From the NCBI GenBank assembly GCA_900299425.1, contig OMJU01000051.1:1-33939 (forward strand): 33,939 bases of DNA, in the 5' to 3' direction. Origin of the DNA: Candidatus Rokuibacteriota bacterium. Its GTDB lineage: Bacteria; Bacteroidota; Bacteroidia; Flavobacteriales; Flavobacteriaceae. The position numbers and the translations under genes are program-made. The notes under the pieces were generated by a model. That model had not been told where the DNA came from and did not search any database. It saw only the letters and a program-made list of their open reading frames with translations. The number at the start of each line of letters is the position of its first letter. Within the stretch, counting starts at the first letter, position 1. Positions 16,468 to 23,947 of this stretch are shown piece after piece.

Positions 16468-17646
16468 TTGGAACTGTCTGTAATCATACTGAGTTACAAT
16501 GTACGTCCCTATGTATGGCAGTGCATCGATTCTGTATTGGCTGCTACTGAAGGTTCAGCAGCGGAAGTTATCCTTGTGGACAATGCTTCCAATGACGGCA
16601 CAATTGAGCTGATTCGAGAAGATTTTCCTCAGGTCATTCTAATGTCTAATCAGGAAAATATTGGGTTTGCAAAAGCCTATAATCAGGCCGTAAAAAAGGC
16701 GCAAGGCAAATACCTTTGTATTCTCAATCCGGATACGGTGGTGGGAGAAGAGGTGTTTAAGTCTCTTTTGAATGAAGTCAAGGACAAAACTAATTTGGGT
16801 GCCGTTGGGACTCAATTTATTGATGGCAGGGGCAGTTTTTTACCCGAGTGCAAACGAGTGCTGCCTACACCGCTGGGAAGCCTGAAAAAGTTATTGGGTT
16901 TTGGCGGCCAAAACGGGGTCTATTATCAGGATGCTCTTGGTCAAAATAATAATGGCCCGGTGGACATATTGGCTGGAGCTTTTTTGTTGTTGAAAAAGGC
17001 AGATTATATGAGTGTCGGGGGGTTTGATGAGCATTACTTTATGTTTGGCGAGGACATTGATTTTTGCTACAAACTCCTAAAAAAAGGCAAACAAAATTAC
17101 TATTTAGGGCAGTGTAAAATAATCCACTACAAAGGAGAAAGCACCCAAAAAAACCGTCAATATCTCGAGCGATTTTACGGGGCTATGGTTCATTTTTACA
17201 AAACTCATTTCTCAGAGCGCAAAATCAAAGTCTTTGCGGTTTCGATTTTGGCTCAATTACTGATATGGTGGCGCGACTTTTGGCCAAAGCACAGTGTCCA
17301 TAGTGATTGGTCCCCGGAGGCGGTCATCTATATCAGTGCGGCTAAAGAACCTTTGCCGGCACTTGAGTTTTGGTTGCGACAAAAAGCGCATGTGATTCAC
17401 AATAAGGAGTTTGAGATACAAAGCCCGGAAAAATTTTTAAAAAATCCACCAAAAAACGCCTTTGTGGTGTTTGACAGGGCGAGTATGCCTTACAAAGAAA
17501 TTATCGGATTAATGACTGTGGGTACTGAATTTGGTCAGCGATTTAGAGTATGGCACCCAAAGAAGTATTTACTCATCGGGAGTGATTCAAGTGATGCTCA
17601 TGGGCAGGCTTTGACTTTAGCCCGAAGTCGAGTCTTGGTTGATTAG
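16468..17646 (+). CDS. Glycosyltransferase family 2 with C-terminal extension
   Basis: A 392-residue GT-A glycosyltransferase. The first 230 residues form the GT2 domain: SVIILSYNV, VDNASNDGT (37-45), the metal-site LNPDT (86-90), and the acceptor-site GGFDEHYFMFGEDIDFCYKL (184 onward). This pattern is typical of rhamnosyl-like transferases of surface polysaccharides. Residues 250-392 form an additional region with an aromatic, partly hydrophobic segment (VFAVSILAQLLIWWRDFW) and a mixed alpha/beta stretch that I do not recognise. The start is a TTG at 16468, since no ATG precedes the conserved beta-strand. It lies 8 bases after recR, which suggests coupling. Donor and acceptor are unknown. 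Confidence 0.88.
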   Translation: MELSVIILSYNVRPYVWQCIDSVLAATEGSAAEVILVDNASNDGTIELIREDFPQVILMSNQENIGFAKAYNQAVKKAQGKYLCILNPDTVVGEEVFKSLLNEVKDKTNLGAVGTQFIDGRGSFLPECKRVLPTPLGSLKKLLGFGGQNGVYYQDALGQNNNGPVDILAGAFLLLKKADYMSVGGFDEHYFMFGEDIDFCYKLLKKGKQNYYLGQCKIIHYKGESTQKNRQYLERFYGAMVHFYKTHFSERKIKVFAVSILAQLLIWWRDFWPKHSVHSDWSPEAVIYISAAKEPLPALEFWLRQKAHVIHNKEFEIQSPEKFLKNPPKNAFVVFDRASMPYKEIIGLMTVGTEFGQRFRVWHPKKYLLIGSDSSDAHGQALTLARSRVLVD

Positions 17647-17726
17647 AAGGATTTGCAATCTCTTTTTCGCCAGTATTTGATGCCAAAGGAATTGTAAAAT
17701 ATTCAATAAAAACCTGATATTTTCGT

Positions 17727-17734
17727 TAATTTTG
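17727..17734 (+). promoter_or_regulatory. Candidate -7 promoter box of the E2-cinA run
   Basis: TAATTTTG is an exact TAnnTTTG match, 26 bases before the ATG at 17761. At the -33 position there is only TTC (17702-17704) with a 22-nt spacer, so the upstream box is weak. Confidence 0.5.
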
Positions 17735-17760
17735 CAAAAATTAAAGACCACCGCCGACCT

Positions 17761-19164
17761 ATGGCTAGATTTGAGTTAAGATTGCCCAAAATGGGCGAAA
17801 GTGTTGCTGAAGCGACCATCACTAACTGGTTAAAAAACGTAGGGGATACCATAGATATGGATGAACCCGTTTTAGAAATTGCCACCGATAAAGTGGACAG
17901 TGAGGTGCCAAGTGAGGTTTCAGGAACTTTGGTAGAGCAATTATTCTCGGTGGATGATGTGGTGGAAGTAGGCGCGGTTTTAGCAGTTATTGAAACAGAT
18001 CAAGCTTCCGCTGCAGATCAAGATCCAGCAACACAGCAAACCCCTCAATCTCAAGCTAACCCGGCGCCTGAAGTTTCACCTGAGGTCCTCGAGGCGGTAA
18101 GTCAGCCTCTTGCACAATCTAGCGAGGCAAATGAAAGCAAAGTGTCCAGCAGTGAGGGACGTTTTTATTCGCCTTTGGTGCGTAACATTGCCCAGCAAGA
18201 GGGCATCAGTCAACAAGAATTAGATGAACTAAGCGGTTCAGGTAAGGATGGTCGCGTTACCAAATCAGATATTTTGGCCTATGTGGCCCAGCGCTCTTCC
18301 GGTGCTATTGCCCCTACAGTATCTGCCTTACCTACGACAGCTTCTGCATCAAACACAGCACCACAAGCCACTCCTGTTCAAGGGCGAATATCGGCTTGGG
18401 TCCCATCAAAACAACACGAGACTACCGTTAAACCTCAAGCTCTACCCTTACAGCAAGGAGATGAAATAATCGAGATGACGCGTATGGGTAAACTCATCGC
18501 ACATCATATGACTGCTAGTGTCTCCACTTCGGCCCATGTTCAGAGTTTTGTCGAATGCGATGTTACTAAGATTTGGCAATGGCGTGAGCGGGTTAAGAAA
18601 TCTTATGAGGCTCGTGAAGGTGAGAAACTCACTTTTACACCAATATTTTTGGAAGCTGTTGCACGGGCATTAAAAGACTTCCCGATGATGAACATCTCTG
18701 TGGACGGGGATAAAATCATAAAGCATCGCTCGATTAACCTAGGAATGGCTGCTGCGCTTGATGATGGCAACTTAATTGTTCCTGTCATTAAAAATGCTGA
18801 TCAGCTGAATTTAGTGGGCATGAGTAAAGCGGTCAATGATTTGGCCCAACGCGCTCGAGCCAATAAATTAAAACCTGATGAAATCGCTGGAGGGACCTAT
18901 ACCGTAACAAACGTAGGCAACTTTGGCAGTATTATGGGCACACCCATTATCAATCAACCACAGGTGGGGATCCTCGCGCTCGGGGCGATTCGCAAAGTGC
19001 CGGCGGTAATCGAAACCAGTGAAGGTGATTTTATAGGGATTCGCTACAAAATGTATTTATCTCATAGTTATGACCATCGCGTGGTTAATGGCGCCCTTGG
19101 AGGTATGTTTGCAAAACGAGTTGCGGACTATCTCGAGGCTTGGGACACCCAGCGTGAAGCATAA
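17761..19164 (+). CDS. 2-oxo acid dehydrogenase E2 (dihydrolipoamide acyltransferase)
   Basis: This is the acyltransferase core of a 2-oxoacid dehydrogenase complex, 467 residues. Residues 1-75 are a lipoyl domain with the lipoyl lysine K44 in EIATDKVDSEVPS. An Ala/Pro/Gln-rich linker follows. The E3-binding domain is at about 137-172 (SPLVRNIAQQEGISQQELDEL, then GRVTKSDILAYV). The catalytic domain fills residues 240-467, ending SYDHRVVNGALGG with catalytic His 439. The family motif is HxxxDG, but here Asp is replaced by Asn. The complex type (branched-chain, pyruvate or 2-oxoglutarate) cannot be fixed; the lipoyl and catalytic sequence resembles branched-chain E2 as annotated in flavobacteria. 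E1 and E3 genes are not in the window. The exonuclease gene begins 6 bases after its stop. Confidence 0.92.
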   Translation: MARFELRLPKMGESVAEATITNWLKNVGDTIDMDEPVLEIATDKVDSEVPSEVSGTLVEQLFSVDDVVEVGAVLAVIETDQASAADQDPATQQTPQSQANPAPEVSPEVLEAVSQPLAQSSEANESKVSSSEGRFYSPLVRNIAQQEGISQQELDELSGSGKDGRVTKSDILAYVAQRSSGAIAPTVSALPTTASASNTAPQATPVQGRISAWVPSKQHETTVKPQALPLQQGDEIIEMTRMGKLIAHHMTASVSTSAHVQSFVECDVTKIWQWRERVKKSYEAREGEKLTFTPIFLEAVARALKDFPMMNISVDGDKIIKHRSINLGMAAALDDGNLIVPVIKNADQLNLVGMSKAVNDLAQRARANKLKPDEIAGGTYTVTNVGNFGSIMGTPIINQPQVGILALGAIRKVPAVIETSEGDFIGIRYKMYLSHSYDHRVVNGALGGMFAKRVADYLEAWDTQREA

Positions 19165-19170
19165 GACAAA

Positions 19171-19950
19171 ATGGCGTTGACACTCAATAAACCAATATGT
19201 TTTTTTGACCTCGAAACTACGGGGGTTCAAGTGGCAACGGACCGTATTGTCGAGATTTCAATATTGAAAGTTTGGCCCAATGGCAATAAAGAATCAGTGA
19301 CATGGCGGGTGAATCCCGAACAGCCGATTCCTTTTCAGGCTACTGAAATTCATGGAATTAATGATGAAATGGTGGCCAATGAACCCATTTTCAAGACTTT
19401 GGCGCCAAAAGTCGTCCAAATGATTAAGGACTGTGATTTGGCAGGATTTAACAGCAACAGATTCGACATACCTCTATTAGCAGAGGAACTTCTACGGGCA
19501 GATATCGATATCGATTTGCGCAAGTGTGCCGCCATAGATGTGCAAACCATTTTTCATAAAATGGAAAAACGCACTTTGACTGCCGCCTATAAATTTTATT
19601 GTGGCAAAGACTTGGAACAAGCCCATAGTGCAGAGGCGGATACTCTGGCTACCTTTGAGGTGCTTCAAGCACAACTCGAGCGTTATCCGGAACTGGGATC
19701 CGATGTGGCCTCACTTGCCGAGTTTAGTGCGCACAAAAAGTTTGCTGATTTTTCTGGCCATATTCAGTATAATGAACATGGTGAAGAAATTTTCGCCTTT
19801 GGCAAACATAAGGGAACACCGGTGGCTCAGGTACTTGAGCAAGAGCCGGGTTATTTTGGATGGCTTTTAAATGCCGATTTTCCGCGCTACACTAAAAAAG
19901 TATTGACTCAAATCAAACTCAGATCCTTAAATACAAAATCCGATCAATGA
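19171..19950 (+). CDS. DEDDh 3'-5' exonuclease (DNA polymerase III epsilon-like)
   Basis: A 259-residue exonuclease of the DnaQ/epsilon superfamily. Catalytic metal ligands are D13 and E15 (FFDLETTG), D99 (NSNRFDIPLL), and H152 with D157 (HSAEAD), a complete DEDDh set. After the exonuclease domain (about 175 residues) there is a C-terminal region with FAFGKHKGTPVAQVLEQEPGYFGWLL. That is a short domain seen attached to such nucleases in this phylum (DUF3820-like). There is no polymerase-alpha-binding motif that I can recognise, so proofreading in the replisome is not certain; a repair or RNA-trimming role is possible. Its stop overlaps the next start as ATGA, indicating coupled translation. 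Confidence 0.92.
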   Translation: MALTLNKPICFFDLETTGVQVATDRIVEISILKVWPNGNKESVTWRVNPEQPIPFQATEIHGINDEMVANEPIFKTLAPKVVQMIKDCDLAGFNSNRFDIPLLAEELLRADIDIDLRKCAAIDVQTIFHKMEKRTLTAAYKFYCGKDLEQAHSAEADTLATFEVLQAQLERYPELGSDVASLAEFSAHKKFADFSGHIQYNEHGEEIFAFGKHKGTPVAQVLEQEPGYFGWLLNADFPRYTKKVLTQIKLRSLNTKSDQ

Positions 19951-20558
19951 AAATAATTTGTGTCGGTCGCAATTATGCAGACCATATTAAGGAGTTAGAC
20001 AATAATCGTCCTGAGCAACCTGTCTTATTTATGAAGCCGGACTCAGCAGTGATCCTAAAGAATAATCCCATTATCATACCGACATTTTCCTCGGATATTC
20101 ACTATGAGGTTGAGTTGCTGGTTAAGATTAACAAAATAGGCAAGCACATCGATCGAAATTTTGCACCCGATTATTACAGTGAAATAGGTCTTGGTATTGA
20201 TTTTACAGCACGTGATCTTCAGACCGAACTTAAGACCAAAGGTCTCCCATGGGAACGTGCCAAGGCATTTGATGGTTCGGCGATGATCGGCCAATTTGTC
20301 GATAAGAAAACTTTGGGCAACCTCGAGGCACTAGATTTTTCGATGCAAAAAAACGGGCAAACAGTGCAACGAGGAAATACGCAGGACATGCTGTGGAAAA
20401 TTGATGAGCTGATTGAATATATTTCAAAATATTTTACTTTAAAGATCGGAGATATTATCTTTACCGGTACGCCTTCTGGGGTGGGTCCTGTATCCCATGG
20501 TGATCATTTGGTGGGGTTTGTCAATAACCAGGAGTTTTTCTCCTTAAAAGTTAAGTAG
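19947..20558 (+). CDS. Fumarylacetoacetate hydrolase family protein
   Basis: A 203-residue FAH-fold enzyme of the short, FAHD1-like type. Members act as acylpyruvases, oxaloacetate decarboxylases or related C-C hydrolases. The divalent-metal ligands are E54 and E56 in IHYEVELLV and D85 in GLGIDFTARD. The family motifs KPDSAV near the start and IFTGTPSGVGPV near the C-terminus are present, with the active-site region KGLPWERAKAFDGSA. There is no N-terminal extension. Neighbouring genes do not reveal the substrate. The first four bases overlap the exonuclease stop, and the HPt ATG follows immediately after its own TAG. Confidence 0.93.
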   Translation: MKIICVGRNYADHIKELDNNRPEQPVLFMKPDSAVILKNNPIIIPTFSSDIHYEVELLVKINKIGKHIDRNFAPDYYSEIGLGIDFTARDLQTELKTKGLPWERAKAFDGSAMIGQFVDKKTLGNLEALDFSMQKNGQTVQRGNTQDMLWKIDELIEYISKYFTLKIGDIIFTGTPSGVGPVSHGDHLVGFVNNQEFFSLKVK

Positions 20559-20897
20559 ATGAGTGTTTATTCTATTGATAATTTAAAAGAAGTAATGGGA
20601 GATGATCCCGAATTCATTGCCGTTGTGGTGCAAACTTTTTTAGATGAAATTCCACCTGATCTTGAGGGGCTAAAGGCTGCTGTAGCGGAAGGCGATCGCA
20701 AGCGCGCTTATGGCTTTGCGCACAAGATGAAACCAAATATTGAAATGTTTGGTGTGGATTTAATGAAAAACATACGCTCCATTGAGACCTGGTCTCGTTC
20801 TGCCAAAGATATTGATGCCGTTCAACCTTTGGTAGATGAAGTTGATCAGGTACTTCAAGCTGTTTTTAGCGCGTTGCGCAAAGATTTCAACCTCTAG
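20559..20897 (+). CDS. Orphan histidine phosphotransfer (HPt) protein
   Basis: A 112-residue, all-helical single-domain protein. Residues 15-95 match an HPt four-helix bundle, with the phosphorylatable histidine H55 in FAHKMKPNIEMFG. This fits the family pattern of AHxLKG-like sites followed by a small residue. HPt proteins relay phosphoryl groups between hybrid histidine kinases and response regulators. No kinase, receiver or regulator gene lies nearby, so its partner must be elsewhere. Its ATG directly abuts the FAH stop, and its TAG directly abuts the cinA ATG, so it is embedded in the operon and is not a stray reading frame. Assignment is secure at domain level only. Confidence 0.85.
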   Translation: MSVYSIDNLKEVMGDDPEFIAVVVQTFLDEIPPDLEGLKAAVAEGDRKRAYGFAHKMKPNIEMFGVDLMKNIRSIETWSRSAKDIDAVQPLVDEVDQVLQAVFSALRKDFNL

Positions 20898-22145
20898 ATG
20901 CTCGCTGAAATTATCACCATCGGTGATGAAATTCTAATCGGTCAAATTGTAGACACTAACAGTACTTATTTGTGCAAAGTATTGAACGATGTCGGTATTG
21001 AGGTGCATCAAATAACCTCAGTTCACGATGAGCGCACGCATATTCTAACGGCCCTTGAGCAGGCGGCCAATAGAGTTTCTTTGGTATTGATTACAGGCGG
21101 CCTTGGTCCGACAAAAGACGACATTACTAAATCTTGTTTTTTAGAGTTTTTTCAAGACGATTATATCGTGCATGAACCCACGAGAAAACACGTGCAGCAT
21201 TTATTTGAGACGTATATCCAAAAAGCACCTTCGGATCAAAATTTAAATCAAGCAATGGTTCCTTCCAAAGCGGTTGTGTTGCACAACGCTTATGGAACAG
21301 CACCGGGCCTTTGGATGCAGAAAGACCAAACGATCTTTGTGGCAATGCCTGGAGTGCCCTTTGAGATGAAATACCTCATGCGAGAGGAAGTGTTACCCAG
21401 ACTGATTCAGCACTTTGATCGTCCCTTTATTTATCACAAGACATTGATGACCTATGGACTCGGGGAGAGCTCGATTGCTGATCGTATCGACCAGTGGGCT
21501 GAGCGATTACCTTCATGGATTAAACTGGCCTATTTGCCGTCATTTGGTAAGGTGCGCATCCGACTTTCGGCGGCGCATAAACAAGAAGAATTATTGCATC
21601 AGACCATAGATAAGCTGATGGATGAATTGCATGAAATGCTTGCTGATATTGCGGTAGGATTTGAAGGGCAAACTTCAATGGTCGCACAGATCGCGGACCA
21701 ACTCGTTCAAAAAGGATTAAGTCTTGGGACTGTAGAAAGTTGTACCGGAGGAAACATTGCACAACAAATCACGGAATTGGCCGGCGCCTCTGCCTATTTT
21801 AAAGGAGCAATTATTCCCTACGATACTGGATTAAAAACAAGTTTACTGGGTGTTAATGCTGAGCAAATTCAAAAGTATTCTACGGTGAGTCCAGAAATTG
21901 CAGAGGCTTTGGCCTTAGGCGGACAAAAAAAGCTCGGTGCAGATTATGTGGTAGCTACCACAGGTATTGCAGGACCAACCAAAGGTGATGGTCAAGGAGA
22001 AGTCGGACGGGTATGCATTGCCATTGCAGGACCTCAGGGTGTGATGAATGAAGAATTTATCTTTGGGAAAGCCCGAGAACGCATCATACAAAAAGCGGTA
22101 GATAAGGCTTTGGAATTGTTGCTAAAAGAAATTTCTAAAAACTGA
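20898..22145 (+). CDS. cinA: CinA family nicotinamide-nucleotide amidohydrolase
   Basis: A 415-residue CinA with both usual parts. The N-terminal MoCF/COG1058 domain (about 1-170) starts IITIGDEILIGQIVDTNS and contains ITGGLGPTKDDITK. It is linked to ADP-ribose pyrophosphatase activity. The C-terminal PncC-like domain (about 260-415) has TVESCTGGNIAQQ with the nucleophilic Ser and TTGIAGPTKGD, and it deamidates nicotinamide mononucleotide. The protein is therefore most likely part of NAD salvage or damage repair; older names link it to competence. The start ATG is directly after the HPt stop. A separate promoter follows before rpmB, so cinA ends this run. Confidence 0.95.
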   Translation: MLAEIITIGDEILIGQIVDTNSTYLCKVLNDVGIEVHQITSVHDERTHILTALEQAANRVSLVLITGGLGPTKDDITKSCFLEFFQDDYIVHEPTRKHVQHLFETYIQKAPSDQNLNQAMVPSKAVVLHNAYGTAPGLWMQKDQTIFVAMPGVPFEMKYLMREEVLPRLIQHFDRPFIYHKTLMTYGLGESSIADRIDQWAERLPSWIKLAYLPSFGKVRIRLSAAHKQEELLHQTIDKLMDELHEMLADIAVGFEGQTSMVAQIADQLVQKGLSLGTVESCTGGNIAQQITELAGASAYFKGAIIPYDTGLKTSLLGVNAEQIQKYSTVSPEIAEALALGGQKKLGADYVVATTGIAGPTKGDGQGEVGRVCIAIAGPQGVMNEEFIFGKARERIIQKAVDKALELLLKEISKN

Positions 22146-22155
22146 AAATCATTTG

Positions 22156-22186
22156 TTGTATGAGCAAATTAATTTTCCTAAATTTG
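22156..22186 (+). promoter_or_regulatory. Promoter of rpmB-rpmG-DUF4295
   Basis: TTG at 22156-22158 and TAAATTTG at 22179-22186 (exact TAnnTTTG) are separated by 20 nt. This is the best Bacteroidota-type promoter in the window. The -7 box ends 33 bases before the rpmB ATG. Confidence 0.75.
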
Positions 22187-22219
22187 CAGCCTGTTTAAAA
22201 AAATTTAAAAGTTCAAGCG

Positions 22220-22459
22220 ATGTCTAGAGTTTGTGAGCTTACCGGAAAAAAAGCAATGGTTGGGAACAATGTATCTCATGCCATGAACAAGACCAAGCGT
22301 AAATTTAACGCCAATTTGGTTAAAAAACGCTTTTATATTCCAGAAGAGGACAAGTGGATTACTTTAAAAGTTTCTACCTCTGCCTTGAAAACCATCAACA
22401 AAAAAGGAATTTCAGCGGTGCTAAAAGAAGCGCGTGAAAACGGTTTTCTTAACAAGTAA
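22220..22459 (+). CDS. rpmB: 50S ribosomal protein L28
   Basis: A 79-residue basic ribosomal protein of the large subunit. It opens MSRVCELTGKKAMVGNNVSHAMNKTKRKFNANL, the L28 signature, and contains VSTSALKTINKKG. Only one cysteine is left of the zinc-type pattern, as in most Bacteroidota L28. It starts the small ribosomal operon; rpmG follows 28 bases later. Confidence 0.98.
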   Translation: MSRVCELTGKKAMVGNNVSHAMNKTKRKFNANLVKKRFYIPEEDKWITLKVSTSALKTINKKGISAVLKEARENGFLNK

Positions 22460-22487
22460 TCGGCCAACCCTATAATTAGTAAAGATC

Positions 22488-22670
22488 ATGGCAAAGAAAG
22501 GCAATAGAGTTCAAGTTATCCTAGAATGTACAGAGCACAAAGAAAGTGGTCTGCCAGGAACTTCTCGATACATCACCACCAAGAACAAGAAAAACACTCC
22601 AGACCGTATGGAATTGATGAAATTCAATCCTATTCTGAAGAGAATGACGGTTCATAAAGAAATTAAATAA
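22488..22670 (+). CDS. rpmG: 50S ribosomal protein L33
   Basis: A 60-residue large-subunit protein with [35 protein letters not shown] and [16 protein letters not shown], all L33 signatures. The zinc-binding Cys pairs are missing (one Cys only), so this is the zinc-independent form. It lies between rpmB and the DUF4295 gene, which starts 8 bases after its stop. Confidence 0.98.
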   Translation: MAKKGNRVQVILECTEHKESGLPGTSRYITTKNKKNTPDRMELMKFNPILKRMTVHKEIK

Positions 22671-22678
22671 GACGCGTT

Positions 22679-22831
22679 ATGGCAAAGAAATCAGTTGCAT
22701 CACTTCAGACCGGGTCAAAGCGTTTGACCAAAGCCATTAAAATGGTAAAATCACCCAAAACAGGTGCCTATACTTTTGTTGAGGCGATTATGTCTCCTGA
22801 GTTAGTAAACGATTGGATGAACAAACAATAA
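22679..22831 (+). CDS. DUF4295 small protein
   Basis: A 50-residue basic protein, short enough to be missed by many gene callers: MAKKSVASLQTGSKRLTKAI at the start, ending in PELVNDWMNKQ. It matches DUF4295, a Bacteroidota-specific family found directly after rpmG. The context and the lysine-rich sequence suggest a ribosome-associated protein; this is an inference from position. It starts 8 bases after the rpmG stop, and its own stop precedes a strong terminator by 17 bases, so it completes the operon. Confidence 0.93.
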   Translation: MAKKSVASLQTGSKRLTKAIKMVKSPKTGAYTFVEAIMSPELVNDWMNKQ

Positions 22832-22848
22832 CGCATTCAAACCAATAC

Positions 22849-22876
22849 AGGCCACTTTTTAGTGGCCTTTTTTTTT
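22849..22876 (+). terminator. Intrinsic terminator of the rpmB operon
   Basis: The stem AGGCCACT (22849-22856) with AGTGGCCT (22861-22868), a TTTT loop and a following run of nine T make a textbook rho-independent terminator, directly after the DUF4295 gene. Confidence 0.94.
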
Positions 22877-22889
22877 GACCTAAAGACAT

Positions 22890-22920
22890 TTGCAAAGTCA
22901 GTGAATCCCGCGTAATTTTA
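22890..22920 (+). promoter_or_regulatory. Candidate promoter of ftsY
   Basis: TTG at 22890-22892 (TTTG with the preceding base) and TAATTTTA at 22913-22920 (one mismatch to TAnnTTTG) are separated by exactly 20 nt. The -7 box ends 44 bases before the ftsY ATG. Confidence 0.55.
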
Positions 22921-22964
22921 TCGGGGCATGCCGCAATGTTCGGTTGAGGCTTAAACAAATATTT

Positions 22965-23930
22965 ATGGGACTGTTCAAACAGCTATTCAATAAGGAAAAA
23001 AAAGAGAAACTCGATGAAGGTTTAGCAACTTCAAAAAAGTCCTTTTTTGATAAGCTTTCTAAAGCCGTAGTGGGCAAAAGTAAAGTCGATGATTCAGTAC
23101 TCGATGAACTAGAGGAGGTTTTGATTGCCAGTGATGTTGGCGTGGCGACGACCTTAAAGATAATTGAGCGCATCGAAGAGCGTGTCGCCCGTGACAAGTA
23201 TTTAGGTACCGATGAATTGCAGCGTATTTTACGCGAGGAAATCGCCGCTCTATTGCAGGATCAAGAATCTCAGGCCACCGGCGACAACGGGGTTTTTATT
23301 GATACAGAGAAAAAGCCCTTTGTTATTATGATTGTCGGGGTTAATGGTGTGGGCAAGACCACAACCATCGGTAAATTAGCGGCTCAATATAAAGCCCAAG
23401 GCCTCAAAGTTGTTTTAGGGGCTGCAGATACTTTTCGCGCCGCGGCTATAGATCAATTACAAATTTGGGCCGACAGAACCCAAACCGATATTGTCAAACA
23501 AAAAATGGGCAGTGATCCAGCCAGTGTGGCCTTTGATGCCTTGACCTACGCCAAACAGCAAAATGCTGATGTGGTTTTGGTAGATACTGCCGGTCGTCTG
23601 CACAATAAGGTCAATTTAATGAATGAGCTTTCGAAAATTAAAAGAGTCATGGATCGCGTCGTCACAGATGCTCCGCACGAAGTCATGTTAGTCCTCGATG
23701 GTTCTACTGGTCAAAATGCTTTTGAACAGGCCAAGCAATTCACCGCAGCGACAGAGGTCACGGCTTTGGCCATAACCAAACTCGACGGTACAGCCAAAGG
23801 TGGCGTGGTGATTGGTATAAGTGATCAATTCAATATTCCCGTGCGTTATATTGGGGTAGGAGAGGGTATTGATGACCTCCAAGTGTTCGACAAGAAAGAA
23901 TTTGTCGACTCATTTTTTAAAATTAACTAA
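22965..23930 (+). CDS. ftsY: Signal recognition particle receptor FtsY
   Basis: The membrane-associated SRP GTPase that docks ribosome-nascent chains at the translocon. From the ATG at 22965 it has 321 residues, a short form: a lysine-rich N-terminal stretch (MGLFKQLFNKEKKEKL) for membrane contact, then the helical N domain, then the GTPase. G1 is GVNGVGKTT at 125-133, followed by ADTFRAAAIDQL, G3 DTAGR, G4 TKLDGTAKGG and a C-terminal IGVGEGIDDLQVFD. It lacks the long acidic A domain of E. coli FtsY. An upstream in-frame TTG at 22944 is rejected. The rimO gene follows 17 bases downstream on the same strand. Confidence 0.97.
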   Translation: MGLFKQLFNKEKKEKLDEGLATSKKSFFDKLSKAVVGKSKVDDSVLDELEEVLIASDVGVATTLKIIERIEERVARDKYLGTDELQRILREEIAALLQDQESQATGDNGVFIDTEKKPFVIMIVGVNGVGKTTTIGKLAAQYKAQGLKVVLGAADTFRAAAIDQLQIWADRTQTDIVKQKMGSDPASVAFDALTYAKQQNADVVLVDTAGRLHNKVNLMNELSKIKRVMDRVVTDAPHEVMLVLDGSTGQNAFEQAKQFTAATEVTALAITKLDGTAKGGVVIGISDQFNIPVRYIGVGEGIDDLQVFDKKEFVDSFFKIN

Positions 23931-23947
23931 GGCATACACTCTATATT

